A stretch of DNA of 64,000 nucleotides from Phycicoccus flavus (GTDB lineage: Bacteria > Actinomycetota > Actinomycetes > Actinomycetales > Dermatophilaceae): NCBI RefSeq assembly GCF_004025965.2, contig NZ_SAYU02000010.1, positions 16,360 to 80,359 of the forward strand, written 5' to 3'. Every line of letters starts with the position of its first letter. Within the stretch, counting starts at the first letter, position 1. The position numbers and the translations under genes were made by a program. Below the pieces are notes generated by a model. That model had not been told where the DNA came from, did not search any database, and saw only the letters and a program-made list of their open reading frames with translations. Shown here piece by piece: positions 32,346 to 41,523 of this stretch.

Positions 32346-33380
32346 GTGCTCATCGCACAGCGTCCCGTCCTCAGCGAGGACGTCGTCTCCGACGCCCGGA
32401 GCCGTTTCGTCATCGAGCCGCTCGAGCCGGGCTTCGGCTACACCCTCGGCAACAGCCTCCGCCGCACCCTGCTCTCGAGCATCCCGGGGGCCGCGGTCAC
32501 GAGCATCCGCATCGACGGCGTGCTCCACGAGTTCTCCACGATCCCGGGCGTCAAGGAGGACGTCACCGAGATCATCCTCAACATCAAGAGCCTCGTCGTG
32601 TCCTCCGAGCACGACGAGCCGGTCGTCATGTACCTGCGCAAGCAGGGCGCCGGCGCCGTCACCGCCGCGGACATCGCGCCGCCGGCCGGGGTCGAGGTGC
32701 ACAACCCCGACCTGCACATCGCGACGCTCAACGACAAGGGCACCGTCGAGATGGAGCTCACCGTCGAGCGCGGCCGCGGGTACGTCTCCGCCGTGCAGAA
32801 CAAGGCCGGCGACCAGGAGATCGGCCGCATCCCGGTCGACTCCATCTACAGCCCGGTCCTCACCGTGACCTACAAGGTCGAGGCCACCCGTGTCGAGCAG
32901 CGCACCGACTTCGACCGCCTCGTCGTCGACGTCGAGACCAAGAGCTCGATGGCCCCGCGCGACGCGCTCGCCTCCGCCGGCAAGACCCTCGTCGAGCTCT
33001 TCGGCCTGGCCCGCGAGCTCAACGTCGAGGCCGAGGGCATCGACATGGGCCCCTCGCCCACCGACGCCGCCCTGGCCGCCGACCTCGCGCTGCCGATCGA
33101 GGACCTCGACCTCACCGTCCGGTCCTACAACTGCCTCAAGCGTGAGGGCATCCACACCGTCGGCGAGCTCGTCGGCCGCAGCGAGGCCGACCTGCTGGAC
33201 ATCCGCAACTTCGGCGCGAAGTCCATCGACGAGGTCAAGGCCAAGCTGGCCGGCATGGGCCTGGCGCTCAAGGACAGCCCGCCCGGGTTCGACCCGAGCA
33301 TGATCGCGGACCGGTACGACGACTTCACCTTCGGTGAGGGCGAGGACGACTCGGCGTACGCCGAGGACGAGCAGCTCTGA
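32346..33380 (+). CDS. rpoA: RNA polymerase alpha subunit
   Basis: 344 aa. GTG at 32346. The N-terminal dimerisation domain carries [33 protein letters not shown] and [16 protein letters not shown]. The C-terminal domain carries the helix-hairpin-helix [19 protein letters not shown] and [18 protein letters not shown], which binds UP elements and activators. A short acidic tail ends EDEQL. Sits between rpsD and rplQ as expected. Confidence 0.97.
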   Translation: MLIAQRPVLSEDVVSDARSRFVIEPLEPGFGYTLGNSLRRTLLSSIPGAAVTSIRIDGVLHEFSTIPGVKEDVTEIILNIKSLVVSSEHDEPVVMYLRKQGAGAVTAADIAPPAGVEVHNPDLHIATLNDKGTVEMELTVERGRGYVSAVQNKAGDQEIGRIPVDSIYSPVLTVTYKVEATRVEQRTDFDRLVVDVETKSSMAPRDALASAGKTLVELFGLARELNVEAEGIDMGPSPTDAALAADLALPIEDLDLTVRSYNCLKREGIHTVGELVGRSEADLLDIRNFGAKSIDEVKAKLAGMGLALKDSPPGFDPSMIADRYDDFTFGEGEDDSAYAEDEQL

Positions 33381-33426
33381 CGCTCCCGCCTCCCGGCACT
33401 GTCACTGTCACAAGGAGAGATACGCA

Positions 33427-34167
33427 ATGCCCACCCCCACCAAGGGTCCCCGTCTCGGAGGCGGTCCCGCCCACGAGCGGCTCATCCTCGCGAACCTCGC
33501 GACCTCGCTGTTCGAGCACGACCGCATCACGACCACCGAGGCCAAGGCCAAGCGGCTGCGCCCGCTGGCCGAGCGGCTCGTCACCTTCGCCAAGCGCGGT
33601 GACCTCTCGGCCCGTCGCCGGGTCATGACCGTCGTCCGCGACAAGGGCGTCGTCCACCGGCTGTTCGTCGAGATCGCCCCGGACATGGCCGAGCGCAACG
33701 GCGGCTACACCCGGATCACGAAGGTCGGCCCGCGCAAGGGCGACAACGCCCCGATGGCCGTCATCGAGCTCGTCCGCGAGCCGGTCGCGAAGAAGGCCAC
33801 CGTCAAGGAGGCCGAGGCCGCGATCAAGCGCTCGGCCAAGGACCGTGACGACGAGGCCGCCAAGCGCGAGGCCGCGCAGGAGGCCTCGAAGGAGGCCGCC
33901 GCCGAGACCGCCGCGGCCGAGGCCGACGCTCCCGAGGCCGACGCACCGGAGGCCGGCGACGAGACGGCGGCGGAGGTGCCCGCGGGCGCCGTCGCCGCGA
34001 ACGAGGACGGTTCCAGCCCCGACGCCGACCACACCGTCAAGGGCAACGCGGACTCGATGAAGTACCACGAGCCCGACGGCCAGTGGTACGAGCAGACCCA
34101 GGCCGAGTTCTGGTTCCGGACCGCGGCCGACGCCGAGGCCGCCGGCTACACCAAGGCCGGCTCCTGA
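33427..34167 (+). CDS. rplQ: 50S ribosomal protein L17 with long C-terminal extension
   Basis: 246 aa, about twice the usual 120. Residues 1-120 are standard L17 ([53 protein letters not shown]). Then comes an Ala/Glu/Lys coiled or disordered linker. From residue 202 a compact segment begins [17 protein letters not shown] and continues [14 protein letters not shown], then [13 protein letters not shown]. That pattern resembles the actinobacterial sunset / Ada-like domain, but no cysteine ligands are seen. ATG at 33427 is preceded by AAGGAGAG. Last ribosomal gene of the alpha operon. Confidence 0.94.
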   Translation: MPTPTKGPRLGGGPAHERLILANLATSLFEHDRITTTEAKAKRLRPLAERLVTFAKRGDLSARRRVMTVVRDKGVVHRLFVEIAPDMAERNGGYTRITKVGPRKGDNAPMAVIELVREPVAKKATVKEAEAAIKRSAKDRDDEAAKREAAQEASKEAAAETAAAEADAPEADAPEAGDETAAEVPAGAVAANEDGSSPDADHTVKGNADSMKYHEPDGQWYEQTQAEFWFRTAADAEAAGYTKAGS

Positions 34168-34188
34168 GCCGTCGCGCCACACCACGAC

Positions 34189-34221
34189 GAGGGCCGTCTC
34201 CCCGACCGGGAGGCGGCCCTC
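34189..34221 (+). terminator. Terminator of the alpha operon
   Basis: Stem GAGGGCCG-t-CTCCC (34189-34203) with CGGGAG-g-CGGCCCTC (34207-34221), loop GAC. It lies directly after rplQ. Confidence 0.75.
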
Positions 34222-34248
34222 GCCGCGTCCGGTCCTAGGCTGACCCGC

Positions 34249-35106
34249 GTGAGCGTGCGGCTGCGGATCGACCTCGCCTACGACGGGTCCGCGTTCTCCG
34301 GCTGGGCCGCCCAGCCCGGCCTGCGTACCGTCGAGGGCGTGCTCGGCGAGGCGCTGGCCACCGTCCTGCGCAGCCCGGCCCCGGTGCGCCTCGTCGTCGC
34401 CGGACGCACCGACGCCGGCGTCCACGCCCGCGGCCAGGTGGTGCACGCCGACGTCGACGAGGCCGCCTTCGCGGCGCTGCCCGGACGCTCGGACCGGGCG
34501 CCGGAGGTGGCGGCCGTCGCCCGGCTGGCCGGAGTGCTGCCGGACGACGTCGTCGTGCGGCGGGTCACGGTGGCCGCCGACGGCTTCGACGCCCGCTTCG
34601 CCGCGCTGCGCCGCCGCTACCGCTACCGGCTGGCCGACGACCCCACGGCGCTCGACCCGCTGCGCCGCCACGACACCGCCGTCGTCCGCGGCCCGCTCGA
34701 CGTCACCGCGATGGACGACGCCGCCGGCCGGCTCGTCGGCCTGCGCGACTTCGCCGCGTTCTGCAAGCGGCGGGAGGGGGCCGGGACCGTGCGCACCCTG
34801 CTGGAGTACCGCTGGGTCCGCGGCGAGGACGGCGTGCTCGAGGCCGCCGTCGTGGCCGACGCCTTCTGCCACTCCATGGTCCGCGCACTCGTCGGTGCCG
34901 TCGTCCCGGTGGGGGAGGGCCGCGCGCCGGTCGGCTGGCCGGCGCACGTGCTGGCCGCCGGCGTCCGCGACCCCCGGGTCAGAGTGATGCCGGCCCGCGG
35001 GCTGTCGCTGGAGGAGGTCGTCTACCCCGCCGATGGCGCGCTCGCCGACCGGGCGCGGGAGGCCCGCGCCGTCCGCACCCTCCCCGGCGAGGCGTCCGCC
35101 GGCTAG
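34249..35106 (+). CDS. truA: tRNA pseudouridine(38-40) synthase
   Basis: 285 aa. Converts U38-U40 in the anticodon stem-loop of many tRNAs to pseudouridine. The catalytic Asp lies in AGRTDAGVHARGQVV; LAYDGSAFSGWAAQPG and FCHSMVRALVGAVVPVGEGR are also conserved. GTG at 34249 has no ribosome binding site, but TAGGCT (34236-34241) ends 7 nt upstream, so it is probably leaderless. Its stop overlaps that of the convergent gene. Confidence 0.95.
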   Translation: MSVRLRIDLAYDGSAFSGWAAQPGLRTVEGVLGEALATVLRSPAPVRLVVAGRTDAGVHARGQVVHADVDEAAFAALPGRSDRAPEVAAVARLAGVLPDDVVVRRVTVAADGFDARFAALRRRYRYRLADDPTALDPLRRHDTAVVRGPLDVTAMDDAAGRLVGLRDFAAFCKRREGAGTVRTLLEYRWVRGEDGVLEAAVVADAFCHSMVRALVGAVVPVGEGRAPVGWPAHVLAAGVRDPRVRVMPARGLSLEEVVYPADGALADRAREARAVRTLPGEASAG

Positions 35107-35933
35107 GTCCGACCGGCCCCTCGCGCCCGGAGCAGCAGGCCGCGGCGGGTGCCGAACGTCGCCTCGTCCCACACCGTGGCCGCGACGTAGAGATCCCCGT
35201 CCTCGGTCGCGGCGCACGAGAAGCCCCCGCGGTCCAGCGCCACCTCGGCGAGCACCTCACCGCCCTCGCGGACCCGCCGGCAGCACCGGTTCGGGACGTC
35301 CGCGTACCAGACGGACCCGTCGGCGGTGAGGGCGATGCCGTCCGGCGCCGACCCGGGCACCTCGGCGAAGACCCGGCGGTCCGTGAGCCCGTCCGCGGTC
35401 ACGGTGAAGGCGGTGATGCGGGACGCGTGCGACTCGGCGACGAGCAGCGTCGCGCCGTCGGGACCGAGGGCCATCCCGTTGGGGAAGGCGAGGTCCCCGG
35501 CGACCTCGCGCACCGTGCCGTCGTCGGTGACGAGGGCGATCTGACCGGGGCCCGCGGGAGCGCCGCGCATCATGTCGAAGCCGATCCCGTTGACGAAGGC
35601 CGTGCCGGAGGGGTGGCCGACGACCTCGTTCCACGGGTACGGGGACACCGCCCCGAGGTCGGCGACGACGTCCGGCTCGCCGCCGCCGGCGTCGACCCGC
35701 AGGAGGCGGCCGCGCGCCCCCTCGACGACGAGCAGGCGGCCGCGGGCGTCCCAGTCGACGCAGACCGGCCCCGCCGAGACCGTGGCGTGCACGGTGCGGT
35801 CGCTCCCGTCGGGACGGACGCTGACGACCTCGCCGTCGCCCCAGTCGCAGAACCACACCCGTCCGTCGTGCCAGCGCACGGACTCGCCGAACGCGAGGTC
35901 CTCGACGACGGTCTCCAGGGGGTGCTCGGTCAT
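35103..35933 (-). CDS. SMP-30/gluconolactonase-like beta-propeller
   Basis: 276 aa. Six-bladed propeller of the SMP-30/gluconolaconase/LRE-like region family: FGESVRWHDGRVWFCDWGDGEVVSV gives the metal-binding Glu near the N-terminus, PNGMALGPDG the Asn ligand and APDGIALTADGSVWYADV the Asp ligand. Members hydrolyse lactones (gluconolactone and related); the substrate here is unknown. No signal peptide, so cytoplasmic. Convergent with truA, with the two stop codons interlocking at 35103-35106. Confidence 0.85.
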   Translation of the reverse strand: MTEHPLETVVEDLAFGESVRWHDGRVWFCDWGDGEVVSVRPDGSDRTVHATVSAGPVCVDWDARGRLLVVEGARGRLLRVDAGGGEPDVVADLGAVSPYPWNEVVGHPSGTAFVNGIGFDMMRGAPAGPGQIALVTDDGTVREVAGDLAFPNGMALGPDGATLLVAESHASRITAFTVTADGLTDRRVFAEVPGSAPDGIALTADGSVWYADVPNRCCRRVREGGEVLAEVALDRGGFSCAATEDGDLYVAATVWDEATFGTRRGLLLRARGAGRT

Positions 35934-36027
35934 TGCGTCGACCCTTCCGTCACGGGGTGAGTCCCCGCGGGTGGGGCGGGTCCGTCCGATCCTCGCCGGT
36001 GCGGCGACTCGGCGCTACCGTCGGGGG

Positions 36028-36429
36028 ATGGCCCACCCGCCCCGGTTCGAGGAGGACGACCCGCTGCTCGCCCGGGTCCGGCAGATCGCGCTGGCCCTCC
36101 CGGGGGCGAGCGAGAAGGTGAGCCACGGTCGCCCGACGTTCTTCACGACGAAGGTGTTCGCCATCTTCGGCGGCGTCGTCAAGGGCGACCACGGCTCGGA
36201 CGCGCTGCGGCAGGCCCTGGTCTTCCGGCCCGACGACGACGAGCGCCCCGCGCTGCTGGAGGACCCGCGGGTCAGCGTCCCCGGGTACGAGGGCGCCTCG
36301 GGGTGGCTGGCGCTGGACCTGCGCGCCACGCCCGACTGGGCCGAGGTCGCCGAGCTCGTCGAGTCCTCGTACCGGGCCACCGCGCCCGCCCGGCGCGTCG
36401 CCGAGCTCGACGCCCGCGGCACCGGATAA
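36028..36429 (+). CDS. MmcQ/YjbR-family DNA-binding-like protein
   Basis: 133 aa, the CyaY-like MmcQ/YjbR fold: VRQIALALPGASEKVSHGRPTFFTTKVFAIFGG and SGWLALDL. These small proteins were linked to DNA binding by structure, but their role is unclear. TACCGT (36016-36021) ends 6 nt before the ATG and there is no ribosome binding site, so it is probably leaderless. It lies 42 bp before the ABC-F gene. Confidence 0.8.
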   Translation: MAHPPRFEEDDPLLARVRQIALALPGASEKVSHGRPTFFTTKVFAIFGGVVKGDHGSDALRQALVFRPDDDERPALLEDPRVSVPGYEGASGWLALDLRATPDWAEVAELVESSYRATAPARRVAELDARGTG

Positions 36430-36471
36430 CCGGGTGATCGAGGCGGCCCGCGTCCGGGAGGATGGTCGCTC

Positions 36472-38166
36472 GTGGGACATCTGGACATCGGCGCCGTCGG
36501 CTTCTCCCTGCCCGACGGGCGCCCGCTGCTGCGGGAGGTGACCCTGCGCGTCGCGGACGGCGCCAAGGTCGCGCTCGTCGGCCCGAACGGCACCGGCAAG
36601 ACGACGCTGCTGCGCATCCTCGCGGGAGACCTCACCGGCCACGACGGGGCCGTGACCCGCAGCGGCGGTCTCGGGGTCATGCGCCAGTTCGTCGGCAGCG
36701 TCCGGGACGACTCCACCGTCCGCGACCTGCTCGTCTCCGTCGCGCCCGAGCGGGTGCGCCGGGCCGCCGCCGAGGTCGACCGCACCGAGCTGGCGATGAT
36801 GGAGCGCGAGTCCGAGCAGGACCAGCTCGACTACGCCCAGGCGCTCGCCGACTGGGGCGACGTCGGCGGTTACGAGTGGGAGACGCTCTGGGACGTCTGC
36901 ACCGTCGCGGCGCTCGGGACGCCGTTCGAGTCGGCGCAGTGGCGCAAGGTCACGACCCTGTCCGGCGGCGAGCAGAAGCGGGTCGTCCTCGAGGCGCTGC
37001 TGCGCGGCCCCGACGAGGTGCTGCTGCTCGACGAGCCGGACAACTACCTCGACGTGCCGGCCAAGCGCTGGCTGGAGGAGCGGCTCGTGGAGTCGCCGAA
37101 GACCGTCCTGTTCGTCAGCCACGACCGCGAGCTGCTCGACCGGGTCGCCACCCGCATCGCCACCCTGGAGCCCGGCAGCGCCGGCAACACGGTCTGGGTG
37201 CACCCCGGACGCTTCGCCACGTACGACGACGCCCGCGCCGACCGCAATGCCCGGCTCGACGAGCTGCGCCGCCGCTGGGACGAGGAGCACGACAAGCTCA
37301 AGGCGCTCGTCGTCATGTACCGGCAGAAGGCGGCCTACAACGACGGCATGGCCTCGCGGCTGCAGGCGTCCGAGACCCGGCTGCGCAAGTTCGTCGAGGC
37401 CGGACCCCCGGAGGCCGTCCCGCTGCGGCAGAACGTCCGGATGCGGCTGACCGGCGGACGGACGGCCAAGCGGGCCGTCGTCGCCACCGGGCTCGAGCTG
37501 CGGGTCGAGGGGCAGCGCCTCGTCGCCCCCTTCGACGACGAGGTCTGGTTCGGCGAGCGGCTCGGGGTGCTCGGCAGCAACGGGTCGGGCAAGAGCCACT
37601 TCCTGCGGCTGCTCGCCGCCGGCGGCAGCGACCCCGACCGCGAGCACGAGCCCGTCGGCGACCTGCGGCCGGCCCCGGTCGAGCACGCCGGCCGGGTCGT
37701 CCTCGGGTCGCGGGTGCGGCCGGGGTGGTTCGCGCAGACCCACGACCACGCGGCGCTGCACGGACGGACCCTGCTGGAGATCCTCCACCGCGGCGACGAG
37801 CACCGCTCGGGGATGCCGCGCGACCTCGCGGCCCGGGCGCTGGACCGGTACGGCCTGGCCCGGGCCGGGGAGCAGACCTTCGACTCGCTGTCCGGCGGGC
37901 AGCAGGCGCGGCTGCAGATCCTCCTGCTCGAGCTGTCCGGCGCGACGCTGCTCCTGCTCGACGAGCCGACCGACAACCTCGACCTGCACTCGGCCGAGGC
38001 GCTGGAGGACGCGCTCGCCGCGTTCGAGGGCACCGTCGTCGCCGTCACCCACGACCGCTGGTTCGCCCGTGGGCTGGACCGCTTCCTCGTCTTCCGCCAG
38101 GACGGCACGGTGGTGAGCAGCGACACCCCGGTCTGGGACGAGGGGCGGGTCGTGCGACCACGCTGA
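36472..38166 (+). CDS. ABC-F family ATPase
   Basis: 564 aa with two ABC cassettes and no membrane segment. First cassette: Walker A GPNGTGKTT, signature LSGGEQKR and a Walker B with LLLDEPDNYLD. The linker (RADRNARLDELRRRWDEEHDKLKALV) is the ABC-F arm. Second: GSNGSGKSH, LSGGQQARLQ, LLLDEPTDNLD, then HDRWF. ABC-F proteins act on the ribosomal E-site in translation or antibiotic resistance. Closest in feel to the translation-linked group rather than the resistance type, but this is uncertain. GTG start at 36472. Confidence 0.9.
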   Translation: MGHLDIGAVGFSLPDGRPLLREVTLRVADGAKVALVGPNGTGKTTLLRILAGDLTGHDGAVTRSGGLGVMRQFVGSVRDDSTVRDLLVSVAPERVRRAAAEVDRTELAMMERESEQDQLDYAQALADWGDVGGYEWETLWDVCTVAALGTPFESAQWRKVTTLSGGEQKRVVLEALLRGPDEVLLLDEPDNYLDVPAKRWLEERLVESPKTVLFVSHDRELLDRVATRIATLEPGSAGNTVWVHPGRFATYDDARADRNARLDELRRRWDEEHDKLKALVVMYRQKAAYNDGMASRLQASETRLRKFVEAGPPEAVPLRQNVRMRLTGGRTAKRAVVATGLELRVEGQRLVAPFDDEVWFGERLGVLGSNGSGKSHFLRLLAAGGSDPDREHEPVGDLRPAPVEHAGRVVLGSRVRPGWFAQTHDHAALHGRTLLEILHRGDEHRSGMPRDLAARALDRYGLARAGEQTFDSLSGGQQARLQILLLELSGATLLLLDEPTDNLDLHSAEALEDALAAFEGTVVAVTHDRWFARGLDRFLVFRQDGTVVSSDTPVWDEGRVVRPR

Positions 38167-38198
38167 CCTGCGGAGCCGCCGACCCACCGCCCGGGTAA

Positions 38199-38245
38199 AG
38201 ACTTCAGAAGAAGTCTGTACGGGCTCTTCATGTAAAGCGTTTACA
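38199..38245 (+). promoter_or_regulatory. Two palindromes upstream of the amylase gene
   Basis: AGACTTC-AGAA-GAAGTCT (38199-38216) and TGTAAA-GCG-TTTACA (38231-38245), 75-120 bp before the amylase ATG and unusually AT-rich for this genome. The second looks like a LacI-family or catabolite-control operator. Maltose-type repression is plausible but unproven. Confidence 0.6.
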
Positions 38246-38319
38246 CCTCTAGGTTCCTCCTCGGACCACCCCACCGGACGCCAGGACAGCCGTCCGGACC
38301 GACCTCCCGAGGAGCAACG

Positions 38320-41300
38320 ATGCTTCGAGCCCGTCGCCGCCTGCCCGTGATCGTCGCGGGAGCCCTGCTCCTCGGGACGCCGGGGATGCTCGCCGCCACG
38401 CCCGCGGCCGCCGCGGCCGACTCGGTGGCCCTCGTCGGCGACCTGCAGTCCGAGCTCGGGTGCCCCGAGGACTGGATGCCGCAGTGCCCCGACACCGAGC
38501 TGACCCGCGAGGCGGGCAGCGACCGGTGGAGCGCCACCTTCGAGGTGCCGAAGGGCACCTGGCAGTTCAAGGTCGCGCTCGACGACGGCTGGGCCGAGAA
38601 CTACGGCGCCGGGGGTCAGGCCGACGGCTCGAACCTGTCGTTCACCCTGGCCGGCGACGCGCAGGTCGAGTTCGCCTACGACGACGCCACGCACGCCGTC
38701 ACCTGGACCCCCGTCCTCACCGGCGGCACGAGCGCGACCGACCGGTCGCTGGCGCTGGACAGCCTGCGCGAGCCGCTGACCCGCGAGCGGTTCTACTTCG
38801 TCATGGCCGACCGCTTCGCCAACGGCAGCACCGCGAACGACCGCGGCGGCCTCACCGGCGGCAAGCTGACGACCGGCTTCGACCCCAGCGACAAGGCCTT
38901 CTACCACGGCGGCGACCTCAAGGGCCTCACCGGCAAGCTCGACTACATCAAGGGCCTGGGCACGACGGCGATCTGGCTGACCCCGAGCTTCAAGAACAAG
39001 CCGGTGCAGGGCGGTCCCGGCCAGGAGAGCGCCGGCTACCACGGCTACTGGATCACGGACTTCACCCGCATCGACCCGCACCTGGGCACGAACGCGGACA
39101 TGAAGACCCTCATCGACGCCGCACACGCCAAGGGGATGAAGGTCTTCTTCGACATCATCACCAACCACACCGCGGACGTCATCGACTACCGCGAGGGCAC
39201 CTACGGGTACCGGACGAAGAAGAACTACCCGTACAAGGACGCCGACGGCACGGTCTTCGACGACCGCGACTACGTCAACCAGACCTTCCCCGAGCTCGAC
39301 CCGAAGGTCTCCTTCCCCTACACCCCGTTCCTGCACCCGGGTGACGAGGACGCCAAGACCCCGGCGTGGCTCAACGACGTGACGATGTACCACAACCGCG
39401 GCGACTCGACCTTCGCCGGCGAGTCCTCGACCTACGGCGACTTCGTCGGCCTCGACGACCTGTTCACCGAGCGTCCCGAGGTCGTCGAGGGCATGGGCGA
39501 GATCTACAAGACGTGGGTCGACTTCGGCATCGACGGGTTCCGCATCGACACCGTCAAGCACGTGAACCTCGAGTTCTGGCAGAAGTTCATCCCGGACATC
39601 CTCGGCGAGGCCAAGGCGCGCAAGAACGACGACTTCTTCGCCTTCGGTGAGGTCTACGACGGCAACCCCGCCGTCATGTCGCAGTACACGACGGCCGGCA
39701 AGCTCCAGGCGACCCTGGACTTCGGGTTCCAGCAGCAGGGGGTCGACTTCGCCAAGGGCAACTCCGCCGCCGTCCTCGCCGACTTCTTCGCCAAGGACGA
39801 CTGGTACACCGACGCCGACAGCAACGCCTACCAGCTGCCGACGTTCCTCGGGAACCACGACATGGGCCGGGTGGCGATGTTCCTGAAGGACTCCTCCGCC
39901 GACGAGGCGCAGCTGCTGAAGCGGGTGCAGTTCGCGGACTCGCTCATGTACACGATGCGCGGCAACCCCGTGACGTACTACGGCGACGAGCAGGGCTTCA
40001 TCGGCACCGGCGGCGACCAGCTGGCCCGCGAGGACATGTTCGCCAGCAAGGTCGACATCTACAACACCGAGCAGGTGCTCGCCGGGCCGGAGGGCTCGCG
40101 CGACCGCTTCGACACCGGCCACCCGCTCTACCGCCACATCGCGGCGCTGTCGGCGCTGCGGGCCAAGCACCCGGCGCTCGCCGACGGGGCGCAGGTGGCG
40201 CGGTACGCCGCCGACGGCGCGGGCATCTTCGCCGTCTCGCGGATCGACGCGACGAAGGGCTCCGAGTACCTCGTCGTCGCCAACAACGACACGAAGGCGG
40301 CGTCGGCGACCATCGACACCTGGACCACCCGCGGCGAGTGGGTGCCGCTCCTCGGCGGGAAGAAGCCGGTCAAGGGCACCAAGAGCGGTGCGGTGCGGGT
40401 CACCGTGCCCGGGCTGTCGGTCGCGGTCTACCGCGCCAGCGCGCCGATGCGGACCAAGGTCGCGGCGCCGGAGGTCACGGTCTCGCTCGACGGCGGGCCG
40501 GTGAGCGGGCGGGCCGAGGTCGGGGCCGACGTCGACTCCGACACCTTCACCCAGGCGACGTTCTACGTCCGCCCGGTCGGCGCGTCCGACTGGACGCTCC
40601 TGGGCACCGACGACAACGCCCCGTTCCGCGTCTTCGACGACGTGAGCGACGTGCCGGTCGGCACGCCCCTGGAGTACCGGGTCGTCGTGGAGGACGCGGC
40701 CGGCCGGGTCGCCGCCGACAGCGGCTGGGCCGTCGTGGCCTCGCCGCAGGCGGAGACCGGGGACGTCGAGCTCGGCGACCCGGTCGAGCAGCCGTCCGCG
40801 GTGAGCGTCCCCGGGACGCACAACTCCGAGATGGGCTGCCCCGTCGGCACCGGGGTCAGCGGTGACTGGGCCCCCGACTGCGACCAGGCCCAGCTGGCCC
40901 TCGACACCGAGGACGGGATCTGGAAGCGGCACTACACGATCCCGGCCGGCAGCTACGGCTACAAGGCCGCGCTCGACCGCGGCTGGACGGTGAACTACGG
41001 CGCCAAGGGCATTCAGGACGGCGACAACATCTCGTACGAGACGCCCGACGGCGACGTGACGTTCTACTTCGACCCGACGACGCACTGGGCGACCTCGGAC
41101 GAGGAGGGCCCGATCGTCACGGCGCCCGGCGCGTTCCAGTCCGAGCTCGGCTGCGCCGGTGACTGGGACCCGTCGTGCATGCGGCCCTGGCTCCAGGACA
41201 AGGACGGCGACGGCGTCTACACCTGGGCGACCGTGCGCATCCCGGCCGGCACCTACGAGTTCAAGATCGCCCACGGCCTGTCGTGGGACGAGAACTACGG

Positions 41301-41523
41301 TGACGGCGGCGCGCCGAACGGTGGCAACCTCAGCGTGACGGTGCCCTCGGACGGGGCGCGGACGACCTTCGTCTACGACTCCGCGACGCACGTGACGACC
41401 GTGTCGTCGGTGGCGGGCGGCGCCCCCGCGGGACCCCGCGTGGGGCGGGCCGAGCGGGTCAGGAGGCGCTCGGCCCGCCCGACGACGTCGCCGCGGGGCC
41501 GAGGTCGCCCCGCTGGACGGTGA
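38320..41523 (+). CDS. Secreted GH13 alpha-amylase with three X25-like modules
   Basis: 1067 aa. A signal peptide covers about residues 1-33 (VIVAGALLLG, TPAAAAA). An X25-like module as in bacterial pullulanases spans about 36-129 (QSELGC, WQFKVALDDGWAENYG). The GH13 barrel follows: GYWITDFTRIDPHLG, nucleophile D410 in FRIDTVKH, acid-base E444 in FGEVYD and D514 in LGNHDMGR. A beta-rich domain comes next, then two more X25-like modules (about 828-930 and 931-1031), each with a QSELGC or NSEMGC start and two cysteines. It probably degrades starch or related alpha-glucans outside the cell. The last 25 residues are basic and encoded across the terminator hairpin, so the stop may have shifted. 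Confidence 0.92.
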   Translation: MLRARRRLPVIVAGALLLGTPGMLAATPAAAAADSVALVGDLQSELGCPEDWMPQCPDTELTREAGSDRWSATFEVPKGTWQFKVALDDGWAENYGAGGQADGSNLSFTLAGDAQVEFAYDDATHAVTWTPVLTGGTSATDRSLALDSLREPLTRERFYFVMADRFANGSTANDRGGLTGGKLTTGFDPSDKAFYHGGDLKGLTGKLDYIKGLGTTAIWLTPSFKNKPVQGGPGQESAGYHGYWITDFTRIDPHLGTNADMKTLIDAAHAKGMKVFFDIITNHTADVIDYREGTYGYRTKKNYPYKDADGTVFDDRDYVNQTFPELDPKVSFPYTPFLHPGDEDAKTPAWLNDVTMYHNRGDSTFAGESSTYGDFVGLDDLFTERPEVVEGMGEIYKTWVDFGIDGFRIDTVKHVNLEFWQKFIPDILGEAKARKNDDFFAFGEVYDGNPAVMSQYTTAGKLQATLDFGFQQQGVDFAKGNSAAVLADFFAKDDWYTDADSNAYQLPTFLGNHDMGRVAMFLKDSSADEAQLLKRVQFADSLMYTMRGNPVTYYGDEQGFIGTGGDQLAREDMFASKVDIYNTEQVLAGPEGSRDRFDTGHPLYRHIAALSALRAKHPALADGAQVARYAADGAGIFAVSRIDATKGSEYLVVANNDTKAASATIDTWTTRGEWVPLLGGKKPVKGTKSGAVRVTVPGLSVAVYRASAPMRTKVAAPEVTVSLDGGPVSGRAEVGADVDSDTFTQATFYVRPVGASDWTLLGTDDNAPFRVFDDVSDVPVGTPLEYRVVVEDAAGRVAADSGWAVVASPQAETGDVELGDPVEQPSAVSVPGTHNSEMGCPVGTGVSGDWAPDCDQAQLALDTEDGIWKRHYTIPAGSYGYKAALDRGWTVNYGAKGIQDGDNISYETPDGDVTFYFDPTTHWATSDEEGPIVTAPGAFQSELGCAGDWDPSCMRPWLQDKDGDGVYTWATVRIPAGTYEFKIAHGLSWDENYGDGGAPNGGNLSVTVPSDGARTTFVYDSATHVTTVSSVAGGAPAGPRVGRAERVRRRSARPTTSPRGRGRPAGR
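41443..41480. terminator. Bidirectional terminator hairpin inside two gene ends
   Basis: Perfect 14-bp stem GGGCGGGCCGAGCG (41443-41456) and CGCTCGGCCCGCCC (41467-41480) with a 10-nt loop. The loop contains the stop codon of the minus-strand gene (41459-41461), and the amylase frame reads straight through. Confidence 0.8.

Noticed and set aside
35950..41391. A 1813-codon open frame on the minus strand across the MmcQ, ABC-F and amylase genes
   Set aside because: It is antisense to three well-recognised proteins and is open only because stop codons are rare in GC-rich DNA; the translation is Asp/Val/Arg/Leu low complexity.
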